A stretch of 64,000 bases of DNA from Streptomyces sp. NBC_00820 (GCF_036347055.1 NZ_CP108882.1:3299001-3363000); one strand, 5' to 3'. Numbered from the stretch's first letter, positions 1 to 10,084 are shown. Made by a program: numbers and translations. Notes: generated by a model from the sequence alone, not told the origin.

Positions 1-236
1 TGCTGTCACAGACGAGTTCGGGTCTCGGGATCACCGTCATCGCCCTGTCCGCCCTGGCGCTCGGGCTGCTCGTCGCCATGACGGTGCCCTTGCCCGCGGC
101 GCGTACGGCACCGCGGCAGGCGGACGGGCCGGCGCAGGTGACGCCCGTGGCCGGCGAGGCGCGGGTGCGGATGGCCGCGCGACGGGAGCCCGTGGCCGCC
201 GGTGCCGAACCGGCGCGCGAACGCACGGCCTCCTGA
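1..236 (+). CDS. C-terminal fragment of a membrane protein (5' end outside window)
   Basis: The reading frame is open from base 3 and stops at TGA 234-236, so only about the last 77 residues are visible. The fragment starts with a hydrophobic segment of roughly 20 residues (GLGITVIALSALALGLLVAM), which looks like the last transmembrane helix of a polytopic protein. A Pro/Ala/Arg-rich hydrophilic tail of about 45 residues follows. An MFS-type exporter would fit, but no family motif is present. It runs convergently towards the RDD gene that ends at 326. Confidence 0.6.
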   Translation, partial: LSQTSSGLGITVIALSALALGLLVAMTVPLPAARTAPRQADGPAQVTPVAGEARVRMAARREPVAAGAEPARERTAS

Positions 237-325
237 GGAACACACGGAAAAGCGGCGAGCCCGGGCGTTGTGCCGGACCCGCCGCTTCCGTATGAGCGCC
301 GTCGTCGCCGTCGTCGCCTGACCCG

Positions 326-1147
326 TCAACGGGTGCTGACCACCACCGTCTTGGCCGCCTTGTCGTCGAGGCCCTGCTTGTACGGCCGGTCGAAATAGCT
401 CCAGCCGCCGCAGATCGCGGTCCAGATGCAGGCGCAGCAGAAGGCGAACGGGATCCACAGCACCAGGGCGCGGATCAGCGAGGTCTGGAAGGACGGCGTG
501 GCGCCGTTGTCCAGGTTCGCCACCCTCATGTGGAACCACTTCTTGCCCAGGGTCTGCCCGTGCCTGGCGGTGAGGATCGTGTCGTAGGCGACGTAGAGGA
601 CGGCGGCGATGATCGACTGGCCGAGGGACTTGCCGGCGTCGATGGTGTCCCCGTTCACGTCGTACTCGCGGACCCCGAAGGCCCAGGTGAGCAGGTAGAC
701 GGCGATGCCGACGATGATCATGTCGATGATGCGCGCGACGGTGCGCTTGCCGCTGTCGGCGAGCGGGGGCATGCCGGCCAGCGGGTCGGTGGGGTAGCCG
801 CCGCTGTCGTAGGGACCGCCACCGCCGTACGGGTTGCCGCCGCTTCCACCGCCGTAGGGACCGCCGCTACCGCTTCCACCGCCGTACGGGCTGCCACCGC
901 TCCCACCGCCGTAGGGGCCGCTGCCACCGCCGTAGGGCCCGCCGCCGTGGGAGCCGCCGTCGTTCGGGGGTGGCTGCGGGCCGCCGCCGGGCGGCGGGTG
1001 CTGTTCGCCGCCGCCCGAGGACGGGGGCCGGCCGCCGGACGGGGGGTCGTACGGCGAGCCCGACCCCTGGTCCGACGGTGGCCGCTTCCTCAGCGGGTCG
1101 TCGTCCGGGGGTTGCGGTCCGGAGCCGGGGGGCGGTTCGCTGCTCAT
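326..1147 (-). CDS. RDD family membrane protein with Gly/Pro-rich N-terminus
   Basis: 273 residues. The first ~125 are disordered and built of Pro, Gly and Ser, with repeated YGGGSG and PYGGG units. The C-terminal half is an RDD domain: it opens with KRTVARIIDMIIVG, whose Arg and Asp pair give the family its name, and has three hydrophobic segments and the LGKKWF turn typical of the family. RDD proteins are membrane proteins of mostly unknown function; some act as Na+(Li+)/H+ antiporters. It lies about 90 bp downstream of a second RDD gene on the same strand, so the two are probably co-transcribed. The MSSEPPPGSG start is the first ATG of the frame. Confidence 0.85.
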   Translation of the reverse strand: MSSEPPPGSGPQPPDDDPLRKRPPSDQGSGSPYDPPSGGRPPSSGGGEQHPPPGGGPQPPPNDGGSHGGGPYGGGSGPYGGGSGGSPYGGGSGSGGPYGGGSGGNPYGGGGPYDSGGYPTDPLAGMPPLADSGKRTVARIIDMIIVGIAVYLLTWAFGVREYDVNGDTIDAGKSLGQSIIAAVLYVAYDTILTARHGQTLGKKWFHMRVANLDNGATPSFQTSLIRALVLWIPFAFCCACIWTAICGGWSYFDRPYKQGLDDKAAKTVVVSTR

Positions 1148-1240
1148 GGCCCGAGTGGACCGCGAACATCCCGGTGCCGCATCCGGCGAGCGGCCGTACG
1201 GGCGACGGGCGTGCGGGCGACGGGCGGGCGTGCCCCTCGC

Positions 1241-2686
1241 TCAGTCCGCGACGAACGTGTGCGCCGCCTTGTCGTGCCAGCACTGGTGCCAGGGGCGGTC
1301 GAACAGGCACCACAGCACGCCGACGACGCCGATGCCGAGCAGACCGGGAACGCTGTAGACCAGCCAGCGGCGCAGGGCCGCGCCGAACCCCGGGGGCTCG
1401 TGTCCCTCGATGTCCCGCACCTGGAGACCGCACACCTTCTTGCCCAGGGTGCGGCCCCACTTGGCGGTGGGCAGCACCTCGTACACCACGCCGAAGAGGA
1501 GGAGGACGGCGAGGACGATGCCGAGGGAGGTGCCCGTCGTGCCGTCGAGCAGCCAGACCGTGACGGTGCGGCCGGACAGCTTGGCCTGGTCGATCTTGTG
1601 CTGGACGTGGTCCATCGCCCGGATGCCGAGCGGCACCGCGGCGACGGCCGTCACGGTACCGATGACGAGGTTGTCGATCAGGCGGGCGGCGAAGCGCTTG
1701 CCGAGTCCCGCGGGGCGGGCCGCCGCCTGCCGGCGCGCGGCCGCCTGGAACACGTCCTCCACCGGCGGCTTCCACGGAGCGACCGGCTGCTCCTCCGCCC
1801 CTCCGGCCAGATGGTGCACCTGCTGCGCCCAGGACGCCTGCCCACCGCCGATGCCCGACGCCATCGGAGGAGGGCCGGACCCCTGGTGCGGCACCGGGGG
1901 AACCACGGCGGCGGGAGCCTGCGGGGCCTGGGCGGAGACGTGCGGGGCCTGCTGCGCTTGTTGGGCCTGCTGCGCCTGCTGCGCTTGTTGGGCCTGCTGG
2001 GCCTGTGCGGCAGCTCGGGCGGCGGCGTCCTTGCCGACCGCGAATCCGGGCCCTGCGTGCGCGGCGGGCTGGGAAGTGGCGGGCGGCTGGACGTGGGGGC
2101 CCTGGTGGGCCTGCGGTGGCTGGTGCGCCTGCGCGGGGGGCGCCCCCGCACCGGAGCCGGGCGCCCCGAAACCGGGCCGGCCCACGCCCTCGTTGCCCGG
2201 CACCGGGCGGAAGGTCATGGTGCCGTCGTCCTGGCGCGGCGCCGCCGCCGGGCCCGGGGTGGGACGGCGGAAGAGGAAGGTCCCGCCGGATTCGGGCGTG
2301 GTGCCCTCCCCCGGTACCGGCGCCGAGCCGTCGGCGTGCGGGGCCTGCCGGGGCGGGATGTCCGCCGGAATCCTCGGGTCGGCGCCCCGGGGGGTGTGGC
2401 CCACCGCGTCGCCGCCGGGCCGCGCGCCGGCGTCGGTCCCCCACTCGGGTGAGAGGGGCGGCGGGTCCTCGTCGAAGAAGTGCGGGCCCGTCTCCTCCAC
2501 CGAGGGGGCCGCGGAGCGGGCACCCGGGGGTGGAGTGAGCGGTTCGCCGTCCCTCGGCGCCGGCCGGCTGGTGCCGGGCACCCACGAGGCGCCGTTCCAG
2601 TACCGGACGTAGCCGGGGATGGACGGGTCCGGGTAGTAGCCCTCGCGGGGCCTGTCGTCACCGGGGGCCGGGGTTGGGGCGCTCAT
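1241..2686 (-). CDS. DUF2510-RDD membrane protein
   Basis: 481 residues from the ATG at 2686. The N-terminus carries a DUF2510-type motif (GYYPDPSIPGYVRYWNGASW, residues ~16-35), common at the start of actinobacterial membrane proteins. A long Pro/Ala/Gln-rich linker follows, including about eight QAQ/QQA units around residue 225. The C-terminal ~180 residues are an RDD domain (GLGKRFAARLIDNLVIG) with its own LGKKV turn and predicted membrane helices. The frame stays open upstream to 3064, but that extension is Arg/Pro-rich and lacks domain character, so the ATG directly before the DUF2510 motif was chosen. It is the upstream member of a tandem RDD pair. Confidence 0.85.
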   Translation of the reverse strand: MSAPTPAPGDDRPREGYYPDPSIPGYVRYWNGASWVPGTSRPAPRDGEPLTPPPGARSAAPSVEETGPHFFDEDPPPLSPEWGTDAGARPGGDAVGHTPRGADPRIPADIPPRQAPHADGSAPVPGEGTTPESGGTFLFRRPTPGPAAAPRQDDGTMTFRPVPGNEGVGRPGFGAPGSGAGAPPAQAHQPPQAHQGPHVQPPATSQPAAHAGPGFAVGKDAAARAAAQAQQAQQAQQAQQAQQAQQAPHVSAQAPQAPAAVVPPVPHQGSGPPPMASGIGGGQASWAQQVHHLAGGAEEQPVAPWKPPVEDVFQAAARRQAAARPAGLGKRFAARLIDNLVIGTVTAVAAVPLGIRAMDHVQHKIDQAKLSGRTVTVWLLDGTTGTSLGIVLAVLLLFGVVYEVLPTAKWGRTLGKKVCGLQVRDIEGHEPPGFGAALRRWLVYSVPGLLGIGVVGVLWCLFDRPWHQCWHDKAAHTFVAD

Positions 2687-3099
2687 GTCCGTCGTCCCGT
2701 ATCTGCTCGGGGGTGGGATAGGGGGCTCCACATCTATCAGACCCGGGCACCCCCCACGGCCACTCCCGCCGGACCCACCCCTTTCCGGGCGACCCCGTGC
2801 ACGCCTCCCCCACCTCCGAACGCCCTGGCGTCCTGGCGCCGCACAGGCCACACACATCACACGCCTCACACGCGCCACACCCGTCCCGTCCGTCCCCCAC
2901 GGCCACCGACGGCGCGCCCGCCCCGCACGCTCACGCCCCCGAGAGCCGCACGCTCGCGCCCCCGAGAACCCGCCCGTTCCCGCCCGCTTCCGCCCCCGAA
3001 AAAAAATCCGCGGAACCCGCGTAATGCCGCGCCCCCACCCCCCTCTCATCCCGTGCGGGCCCATTCAGCGCGGCCCCGGCCAGAGAGGAAACGCAGGTC
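2687..3099. other. Intergenic region between divergent RDD gene and ssgG
   Basis: 413 bp without a credible gene, holding the divergent promoters of the RDD operon and ssgG. It contains a pyrimidine-rich stretch with many CACAC/CCGTCC runs, a 23-bp direct repeat (2925-2947 and 2947-2969, two mismatches, 22-bp period), and an isolated A8 run at 2999-3006 that stands out in this GC background. I could not recognise a sigma-factor consensus. The ssgG ribosome-binding site (AGAGGAAA) lies just before position 3100. Confidence 0.6.
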
Positions 3100-3513
3100 A
3101 TGGAGCACACGGTGGTAGAGCGGGAGCTGGAGCTGAAGCTGATCCTGTCGCCCGAGCGGAGCGTTCCCGTCCCGGCCAGGCTCATGTACCGCTCGGACGA
3201 CCCCTACGCGATCCACGTCACGTTCCACATCAACTCCGAGTCCCCGGTCAACTGGACCTTCGCCCGTGAGCTGCTGGTGGAGGGCGTGTTCCGGCCGTGC
3301 GGGCACGGGGACGTACGGGTGTGGCCGACCAAGTCCGAGGGGCGCAGTGTCGTCCTGATGGCGCTGAGTTCGCCGGACGGCGACGCCCTGCTGGAGGCGC
3401 CGACCCCACAGGTCTCGGCGTGGCTGGAGCGCACGCTGCGGATGGTCCCCCCGGGGACGGAGGGCGAGCAACTGGGCATCGACGACGCGCTCGACCAGTT
3501 GCTCGCCCGGTGA
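3100..3513 (+). CDS. ssgG: SsgA-like sporulation/septation protein SsgG
   Basis: 137 residues, full length for the SsgA-like protein (SALP) family found only in morphologically complex actinobacteria. Family features seen: VPVPARLMYRSDDPYAIHVTFH near the start, WTFARELLVEG, the GDVRVWP motif, and ALSSPDGDALLEAP followed by PPGTE near the end. SALPs steer peptidoglycan remodelling during sporulation. SsgG is reported to help place septa, because mutants skip septa and form oversized spores. Assignment to SsgG rather than another paralogue rests on context: in S. coelicolor ssgG (SCO2924, from memory) sits next to this same oxidase, TPR and hppD series. AGAGGAAA serves as Shine-Dalgarno. The stop codon lies inside a 9-bp tandem repeat. 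Confidence 0.9.
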   Translation: MEHTVVERELELKLILSPERSVPVPARLMYRSDDPYAIHVTFHINSESPVNWTFARELLVEGVFRPCGHGDVRVWPTKSEGRSVVLMALSSPDGDALLEAPTPQVSAWLERTLRMVPPGTEGEQLGIDDALDQLLAR

Positions 3514-3580
3514 ACCCGGTGAGCCAGGTGAACGCGGTGAACCCCGTGAGCCGGGTCAGCCCGGTGAGCCCGGTGGTCGG
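3509..3580. repeat. 9-bp tandem repeat, 8 units, across the ssgG stop codon
   Basis: Eight consecutive 9-mers of the form GGTGARCCC run from 3509 to 3580; four follow that form exactly or with one change. The first unit contains the ssgG TGA stop (3511-3513), and the array ends eight bases before the oxidase stop codon on the opposite strand. It fills the whole convergent gap. No classic terminator hairpin was seen here. Confidence 0.8.
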
Positions 3581-3587
3581 CCGGGCC

Positions 3588-4988
3588 TCAGAACAGCTTG
3601 CCGGGGTTGAGGATGCCGAGCGGGTCGAAGACGTGCTTCACGCCTCGCTGCATCTCCACCCCGACCGGCCCGATCTCCCTGGCCAGCCACTCCTTCTTCA
3701 GCACACCCACGCCGTGCTCGCCGGTGATGGTGCCGCCGAGTTCGAGCCCGAGGGCCATGATCTCGTCGAAGGACTCCCGGGCCCGCCGGGACTCGTCGGG
3801 GTCGAGGGCGTCGAAGCAGACGGTGGGGTGCGTGTTGCCGTCGCCGGCGTGCGCGCACACCCCGATGGTGAGGCCGTACTTCGCGCCGATCCGCTCGACC
3901 CCGTCGAGCATCGCGCCGAGCTTCGACCGGGGCACGCACACGTCGTCGATCATCGTCGTGCCCTTGACCGCCTCCAGCGCGGTCAGCGACATCCGCCGCG
4001 CCTGGAGGAGGAGCTCGGACTCGGCGGCGTCCTCGGCGGGCACCACCTGGGTGGCGCCGGCCGCCTCGCACAGGGCGCCGACGGCGGCGAGGTCGGCCGC
4101 GGGGTCCGGGGTGTCGAAGGCCGCCAGCAGCAGCGCCTCGGTGGTCTCCGGCAGGCCCATCCGGGCGAGGTCGTTGACCGCCTTGACGGTCGTACGGTCC
4201 ATCAGTTCGAGGAGGGACGGCACGTGACCGCCTTCCATGATCCGGCACACGGCGTCACAGGCGGCGGCCGCGGAGGCGAACTCGGCGGCGAGGACCAGCT
4301 GCTGCGGCGGCTTGGGCTTCAGCGCGAGCACGGCCCGGACGACGATGCCGAGCGAGCCCTCGGAGCCGACGAAGAGCCGGGTGAGGTCGTAGCCCGCCAC
4401 GCCCTTCGCCGTACGGCGGCCGGTGGACATCAGGCGGCCGTCGGCGAGGACGACGTCCAGGCCGAGGACGTACTCGGCGGTCACGCCGTACTTCACGCAG
4501 CACAGGCCGCCGGACGCGGTGCCGATGTTGCCGCCGATGGTGCACGTCTCCCAGCTGGACGGGTCGGGCGGGTAGTACAGGCCGTGCTCCCCGACCGCGC
4601 GGGAGAGCGCGGCGTTGACGACGCCCGGTTCGACGACGGCGATGCGGTCGACGGGGCTGATCTCCAGGATGCGGTCCATCTTGGTCAGGGACAGCACGAC
4701 GCAGCCGTCGGTGGCGTTGGCGCCCCCGGACAGGCCGGTGCGGGCGCCCTGCGGGACGACGGGCACGCGCAGCTCGGTGGCGGTGCGCATGACGTGCTGG
4801 ACCTGTTCCACCGTGCGCGGCAGCACGACCACGGCCGGGGCGCCGGCCGGACAGAAGCTCGCCATGTCGTTGGCGTAGGAGGCGGTGACGTCGGGGTCGG
4901 TCAGGACGGCCTCGGCGGGCAGACCCGCCAGGAGCCGGTCGGTGAGGTTGCCGGTCACTTCGTCGCGGGGCGCTTCGATGCGGCTCAT
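3588..4988 (-). CDS. FAD-linked 2-hydroxyacid oxidase (glycolate/D-lactate dehydrogenase type, GlcD family)
   Basis: 466 residues from ATG 4988; a GTG two codons upstream (4994) is an alternative. The N-terminal half is a PCMH-type FAD-binding domain (VVVLPRTVEQVQHVM, QGARTGLSGGANA, IGGNIGTASGG). The C-terminal half is an FAD-oxidase C domain with the AHAGDGNTHP and TGEHGVGVLKKEW motifs that hold substrate and metal. Such enzymes oxidise 2-hydroxyacids to 2-oxoacids and pass electrons to quinone or another acceptor. Glycolate, D-lactate or a longer hydroxyacid are all possible; substrate cannot be read from sequence. No membrane segment or signal is seen. It stands alone on its strand. Confidence 0.9.
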   Translation of the reverse strand: MSRIEAPRDEVTGNLTDRLLAGLPAEAVLTDPDVTASYANDMASFCPAGAPAVVVLPRTVEQVQHVMRTATELRVPVVPQGARTGLSGGANATDGCVVLSLTKMDRILEISPVDRIAVVEPGVVNAALSRAVGEHGLYYPPDPSSWETCTIGGNIGTASGGLCCVKYGVTAEYVLGLDVVLADGRLMSTGRRTAKGVAGYDLTRLFVGSEGSLGIVVRAVLALKPKPPQQLVLAAEFASAAAACDAVCRIMEGGHVPSLLELMDRTTVKAVNDLARMGLPETTEALLLAAFDTPDPAADLAAVGALCEAAGATQVVPAEDAAESELLLQARRMSLTALEAVKGTTMIDDVCVPRSKLGAMLDGVERIGAKYGLTIGVCAHAGDGNTHPTVCFDALDPDESRRARESFDEIMALGLELGGTITGEHGVGVLKKEWLAREIGPVGVEMQRGVKHVFDPLGILNPGKLF

Positions 4989-5086
4989 GATCACAGCGTC
5001 GCACTCGGGGCCATCGGTGTGAACCCCGTCCGCGCCTTCCCTGGGCCACCCGGATGTGTTCGTCGTGCTGCAGCACAGTGAGCGGT

Positions 5087-6589
5087 ATGGAAAACCGACA
5101 GTACGGCCATTCCGCCCCCGGTACGTCCCTGGTGGCCGAGCCGCCGCCGGGCCGCCCCCTGCGGTGGGCGCGGATCGTGCTGGTCTCGGCGCTGGTGACG
5201 GGGGCCGCGGCGGGCGCGATGCTGGTACTGCTGCCGTCTGAGCGGCCCGCCGAGCAGCCGCCCGCGCTCCCGCGCGGAGCGGGGGCCGGCGTCAGACCGC
5301 CTGTGCCGGCGGCGGGCCCCCCGGCACAGGTGCTGACGGCGGTCGTCTCGGGGGTGCCGGCCGCACTGCCCGATCTGGTCTCGCTCATCGGGCGCGAGGA
5401 GAGCGCGGTGCGGGCGCGGCCGCGGGACGCGCGGGCCTGGGCCGTGCTGGGGACGGCGTACGTGCGGCAGGGGCGGCTGACCGCCGACGCGGCGAACTAC
5501 CCGAAGGCCGAGCGGGCGTTGCGCACCTCGTTGGAGGTGCGCGGCACGGGCAACGCGGAGGCGCTGGGCGGGATGACCGCGCTGGCGAACGCGCGCCGGG
5601 ACTTCCCCGCGGCCAAGCGGTACGGCGAGCAGGCGCTGAAGCTGACGCCGAAGCAGTGGACGGTGTATCCGCCGCTGATCGACGCCTACACCGGGCTCGG
5701 CGACTACACGGCGGCCCGCAGCACCCTGGACAAGCTGATGGGACTGCGGACCGGGGCGGCCGCGCGTCCGGCGGTGATGGCGCGTGCCTCGGCGGTGTAC
5801 CGGGACCGGGGCTGGCGCGAGGACGCGGTGGCCCAGCTGACGGACGCGGCGGCCGCCGCCGGCACCCCCGCCGAGCAGGCCGCCTATCTGACCGCTCTCG
5901 GGGAGCTGGCCTGGGAGCGCGGCGACCTGGAGGACGCGCTGCGGCACTTCGAGGGCGCCGTACGGCTCGATCCGGGCCGGCGGGAGGCGCTGGCCGGCAA
6001 GGGCCGGACGCTGGCGGCACTGGGCCGTACCGCGCAGGCGCTGACCGCGTACCAGGCGGCCCTCGCCGGGCAGCCGGACCCGCGGAACACGCTGGAGCTG
6101 GGCGAGCTGTACGAGTCGATGGGGCTGACGCGGGACGCCCAGGCGCAGTACGACCTGCTCCAGACACGGATGCGGCAGGCCGCGGCGGGCGGGGTCGACG
6201 AGGAACTGGTGGCCGGGCGGTTCGAGGCGGACCACGGGGACCCGGGGGAGGCGGTGACGCGCCTGGAGGAGGAGTACCAACGCCAGCCCGGGATCGAGGT
6301 GGCCGACGCGCTCGGCTGGGCGCTGCACCGCGCCGGCGACGACCAGGAGGCGCTGACCTACGCCGTGACCGCGACCGACAAGGCGAAGGGCGGCGGGGTG
6401 CGCAGCGCGCTGTACGCCTTCCACCGGGGCGTCATCGAGCACGAGCTGGGGCAGGACGCGCCGGCCCGGCGGCACCTTCAGGAGGCGCTGCGCGTCAATC
6501 CCTACTTCTCGCCGCTGTACGCACCCGCGGCGCGGGCGGCGCTGCGGGACCTCGGCGAGGTCCCGGAGGAGCCGCTGCCCCCCGCCTAG
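5087..6589 (+). CDS. Membrane-anchored tetratricopeptide-repeat protein
   Basis: 500 residues from the ATG at 5087 (MENRQYGHSAPG). A single N-terminal membrane segment (IVLVSALVTGAAAGAMLVLL, about residues 30-49) is followed by a short Pro-rich linker and then TPR motifs to the end, for example YPKAERALRTSLEVRG, GDLEDALRHFEGAVRLDPG and RRHLQEALRVNPYFSPLY. TPRs mediate protein-protein contacts; the bulk is probably extracytoplasmic, held by the anchor. No catalytic motif is visible. It converges on hppD, with a strong hairpin between them. Function unknown. Confidence 0.85.
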   Translation: MENRQYGHSAPGTSLVAEPPPGRPLRWARIVLVSALVTGAAAGAMLVLLPSERPAEQPPALPRGAGAGVRPPVPAAGPPAQVLTAVVSGVPAALPDLVSLIGREESAVRARPRDARAWAVLGTAYVRQGRLTADAANYPKAERALRTSLEVRGTGNAEALGGMTALANARRDFPAAKRYGEQALKLTPKQWTVYPPLIDAYTGLGDYTAARSTLDKLMGLRTGAAARPAVMARASAVYRDRGWREDAVAQLTDAAAAAGTPAEQAAYLTALGELAWERGDLEDALRHFEGAVRLDPGRREALAGKGRTLAALGRTAQALTAYQAALAGQPDPRNTLELGELYESMGLTRDAQAQYDLLQTRMRQAAAGGVDEELVAGRFEADHGDPGEAVTRLEEEYQRQPGIEVADALGWALHRAGDDQEALTYAVTATDKAKGGGVRSALYAFHRGVIEHELGQDAPARRHLQEALRVNPYFSPLYAPAARAALRDLGEVPEEPLPPA

Positions 6590-6654
6590 GGCCCCCGCCT
6601 GGGTCCTGTCGCCTGGGCGGGGGCACGGGAGTACCGGGCGCGATGGCACCGGCG

Positions 6655-6689
6655 AGGTACCGGAGGGACCGCTCCGCCCTCCGGTACCT
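6655..6689. terminator. Hairpin between convergent TPR gene and hppD
   Basis: A perfect 13-bp stem (6655-6667 paired with 6677-6689, loop 9 nt) lies between the stop codons of two convergent genes. A second, shorter GC stem (6591-6599 with 6616-6624) directly follows the TPR stop codon. There is no clear U-tract, as is usual in Streptomyces. Confidence 0.7.
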
Positions 6690-6707
6690 GTCACTGGGCC
6701 GGAGGGA

Positions 6708-7980
<1,273 letters not shown>

Positions 7981-8460
7981 GTGGCGATCGATCGTCTCGA
8001 CGGCCGGATCATCGTGCTGCTCGCACGGGAACCGCGCATCGGAGTGCTGGAGATGTCCCGGCGGCTGGGGGTGGCACGGGGGACGGTGCAGGCGCGGCTG
8101 GACCGGCTCCAGTCCCAGGGCGTCGTACGCGGCTTCGGCCCCCAGGTGGACCCGGCCGCGCTCGGCTACCCGGTGACCGCCTTCGCCACCCTCCAGATCC
8201 GCCAGGGCCAGGGAGCGGACGTCCGGGCACATCTGGCGACCGTGCCGGAGGTGCTGGAACTCCTGACCACCACCGGCAGCGGGGACATGCTGTGCCGGCT
8301 GGTGGCCCGGTCCAACGCGGACCTCCAGCGGGTGATCGACCGGGTCGTCGGCTACGAGGGCATCGTCCGCGCCTCCACGACCATCGTCATGGAGAACCCG
8401 GTCCCGCTGCGGATCATCCCGCTGGTGGAGCAGGCCGCGGGGATCGACGAGGAGACCTGA
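7981..8460 (+). CDS. hpdA: Lrp/AsnC-family transcriptional regulator, probable hppD activator
   Basis: 159 residues from the GTG at 7981, chosen because a strong GGGAGGGG site lies directly upstream; the frame is open 15 codons further but those are poor. An N-terminal winged HTH (LDGRIIVLLAREPRIGVLEMSRRLGVARGTVQARLDRL) is followed by an RAM/AsnC ligand-binding domain (PVTAFATLQIRQGQG to the GSGDMLCRLVARS stretch). Lrp proteins form octamer-like assemblies and sense amino acids or related acids. In S. coelicolor the divergent neighbour of hppD, HpdA, activates hppD and represses itself (literature recalled). Position and family match, so the name is given by context. Confidence 0.85.
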   Translation: MAIDRLDGRIIVLLAREPRIGVLEMSRRLGVARGTVQARLDRLQSQGVVRGFGPQVDPAALGYPVTAFATLQIRQGQGADVRAHLATVPEVLELLTTTGSGDMLCRLVARSNADLQRVIDRVVGYEGIVRASTTIVMENPVPLRIIPLVEQAAGIDEET

Positions 8461-8537
8461 CCGGTCCGGGCGCGGGTGAGACGGCCCGCCCGCCGGAACC
8501 CGTCCGACCGGTGTGGCCGCCGTCGCCTGGGGCGGGT

Positions 8538-9329
8538 CTAGCAGCTCGGGACCGGCCCCTTTCCCTTCTCCAGCGTCACCAGGGAGTCCACCGCGCTCTT
8601 CAGCGTGGTGACCGGGACCAGGCGCAGCCCCTTCGGCAGTTCCGCCTTGGCATCGGCGCACTCGGCCTTCGGCACCAGGAAGACGGTCGCGCCGTCCCGG
8701 CTCGCAGCCCGCGTCTTCAGGGACACGCCACCGACCGCGCCGACCTTGCCGGAGGCGTCGATCGTGCCCGTACCGGCGATGGTGCGGCCGCCCGTGAGGT
8801 CGCCTCCGCTGCCGTCGCCGTCCAGCTTGTCGATGATCCCCAGCGTGAACAGCAGCCCCGCGCTGGGCCCGCCCACGTCAGCGAGGCTCAGCTTGACCTT
8901 GACCTTGCCGGCGCTGAGGTGCAGGTACTTCAGCGCCGCCTCGGTCGCCGCGTCCTGGGACTGCCGCATCTGCTCGGAGTTGTGCTTCTCGATCTCCTCG
9001 ACGTTGCCGCCGGTCGGATAGACCGAGTCGCGGGGCATGACCGCCCGGTCGGTGCGGAACCAGCTGTCGAACACGTCCCCGAGACTCACCTGTGCGTCCG
9101 GGCCGGTCGCCTCGATGGTCGTCATCCGCAGCTGCCCGCCGGTCGGGCGGGTCGGCGCGCCCGAGACCGTGATCACCTGCGTGCCCTGGTTCTTGCCGAG
9201 CACGTTCGCCGTCATCCCCGGCTGCGCCACCGCGAACGGCAGCGGCGCGAACGCCGCCGTGGCGATCAGGGCCACGACGGGCAGGGCACAGACGGCGACG
9301 GCCTTGGGGCGCGTGAGACGAGAGAGCAC
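8538..9329 (-). CDS. YlbL-type Lon-like serine protease lacking the PDZ domain
   Basis: 263 residues from a GTG start. An N-terminal signal anchor (VAVCALPVVALIATAAFAPL) suggests export, with the bulk outside. The C-terminal part is an S16 (Lon-like) domain: catalytic Ser156 in DVGGPSAGL and the Lys of the VGGVSLK motif (Lys205), with GTGTIDASGKVGAVGG between. YlbL relatives of ~340 residues carry a PDZ domain between the N-terminal beta region and the protease domain. Here the NSEQMRQSQDAATEAALKYL helix leads straight into GKVKVKLSLADVGG, so the PDZ module is missing. The protease core looks intact. It converges with hpdA. Confidence 0.82.
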   Translation of the reverse strand: MLSRLTRPKAVAVCALPVVALIATAAFAPLPFAVAQPGMTANVLGKNQGTQVITVSGAPTRPTGGQLRMTTIEATGPDAQVSLGDVFDSWFRTDRAVMPRDSVYPTGGNVEEIEKHNSEQMRQSQDAATEAALKYLHLSAGKVKVKLSLADVGGPSAGLLFTLGIIDKLDGDGSGGDLTGGRTIAGTGTIDASGKVGAVGGVSLKTRAASRDGATVFLVPKAECADAKAELPKGLRLVPVTTLKSAVDSLVTLEKGKGPVPSC

Positions 9330-9442
9330 GGAATCAATCTAACGCGCGCCCCGGGCGCCCCCTGTGGCGCGTACACGTCCCCCACATCCGGCGCACGGGT
9401 TCCCCGCCGTCGCCGTACGGGTTCCCGCCGTCGCCGTACGCG

Positions 9443-10084
9443 TCAGCGCAGCGCCTCCGCGACCTCGCGGGCCGCGTCCACCACGCGCGGGCCCACCCGC
9501 TCCGGCACGGAGTCGGCGAGCATCACCACGCCCACGCTGCCCTCGACGCCCGTCACTCCGACGAGAGGCGCCGCGGCCCCGCTCGCCCCCGCCTCCAGCT
9601 CGCCGTGGGTCAGGGTGTACCCGGGGTCGGCGGAGGGTGACCGGCGGGCGGCGAGGATGGCCTTGCCGGCCGCGCCCCGGTCCAGCGGATGACGGAAGCC
9701 GGCCCGGTAGGCCACGTGGTAGTCGGTCCACGTGGGCTCGACGACCGCGACAGCCAGTGCCTCCGTGCCGTCCACGAGCGTCAGGTGTGCGGTCGCCCCG
9801 ATGTCCTCGGCCAGCGACCTCAGCGCGGGCAGCGCGGCCTCCCGTACCAGCGGATGCACCTGGCGGCCGAGGCGCAGCACCCCCAGGCCGACCCTGGCCC
9901 GGCCGCCCAGGTCGCGCCGGACGAGCGCGTGCTGTTCCAGCGTGGCGAGCAACCGGTACACCACGGTCCGGTTCACGCCCAGTCTGTGGGAGAGCTCGGT
10001 GACCGTCAGCCCGTGGTCCGTGTCGGCCAGCAGTTTGAGGACACGCAGTCCCCGGTCGAGCGTCTGGGATGTCTCCGCGGTCAC
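9443..10084 (-). CDS. IclR-family transcriptional regulator (candidate HpdR)
   Basis: 213 residues from GTG 10084, chosen because GAAGGAG lies 8 nt upstream. The N-terminal winged helix (TLDRGLRVLKLLADTDHGLTVTELSHRLGVNRTVVYRLLATLEQHALVRR) and C-terminal IclR effector domain (YRAGFRHPLDRGAAGKAILAA) are both present. The effector domain is slightly short compared with classical 250-residue members. In S. coelicolor an IclR regulator, HpdR, represses hppD and hpdA and is encoded a few genes away from them. This gene, two genes from hpdA, is a plausible equivalent, but this rests on memory and context only. A large GC-rich repeat lies upstream. Confidence 0.85.
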   Translation of the reverse strand: MTAETSQTLDRGLRVLKLLADTDHGLTVTELSHRLGVNRTVVYRLLATLEQHALVRRDLGGRARVGLGVLRLGRQVHPLVREAALPALRSLAEDIGATAHLTLVDGTEALAVAVVEPTWTDYHVAYRAGFRHPLDRGAAGKAILAARRSPSADPGYTLTHGELEAGASGAAAPLVGVTGVEGSVGVVMLADSVPERVGPRVVDAAREVAEALR

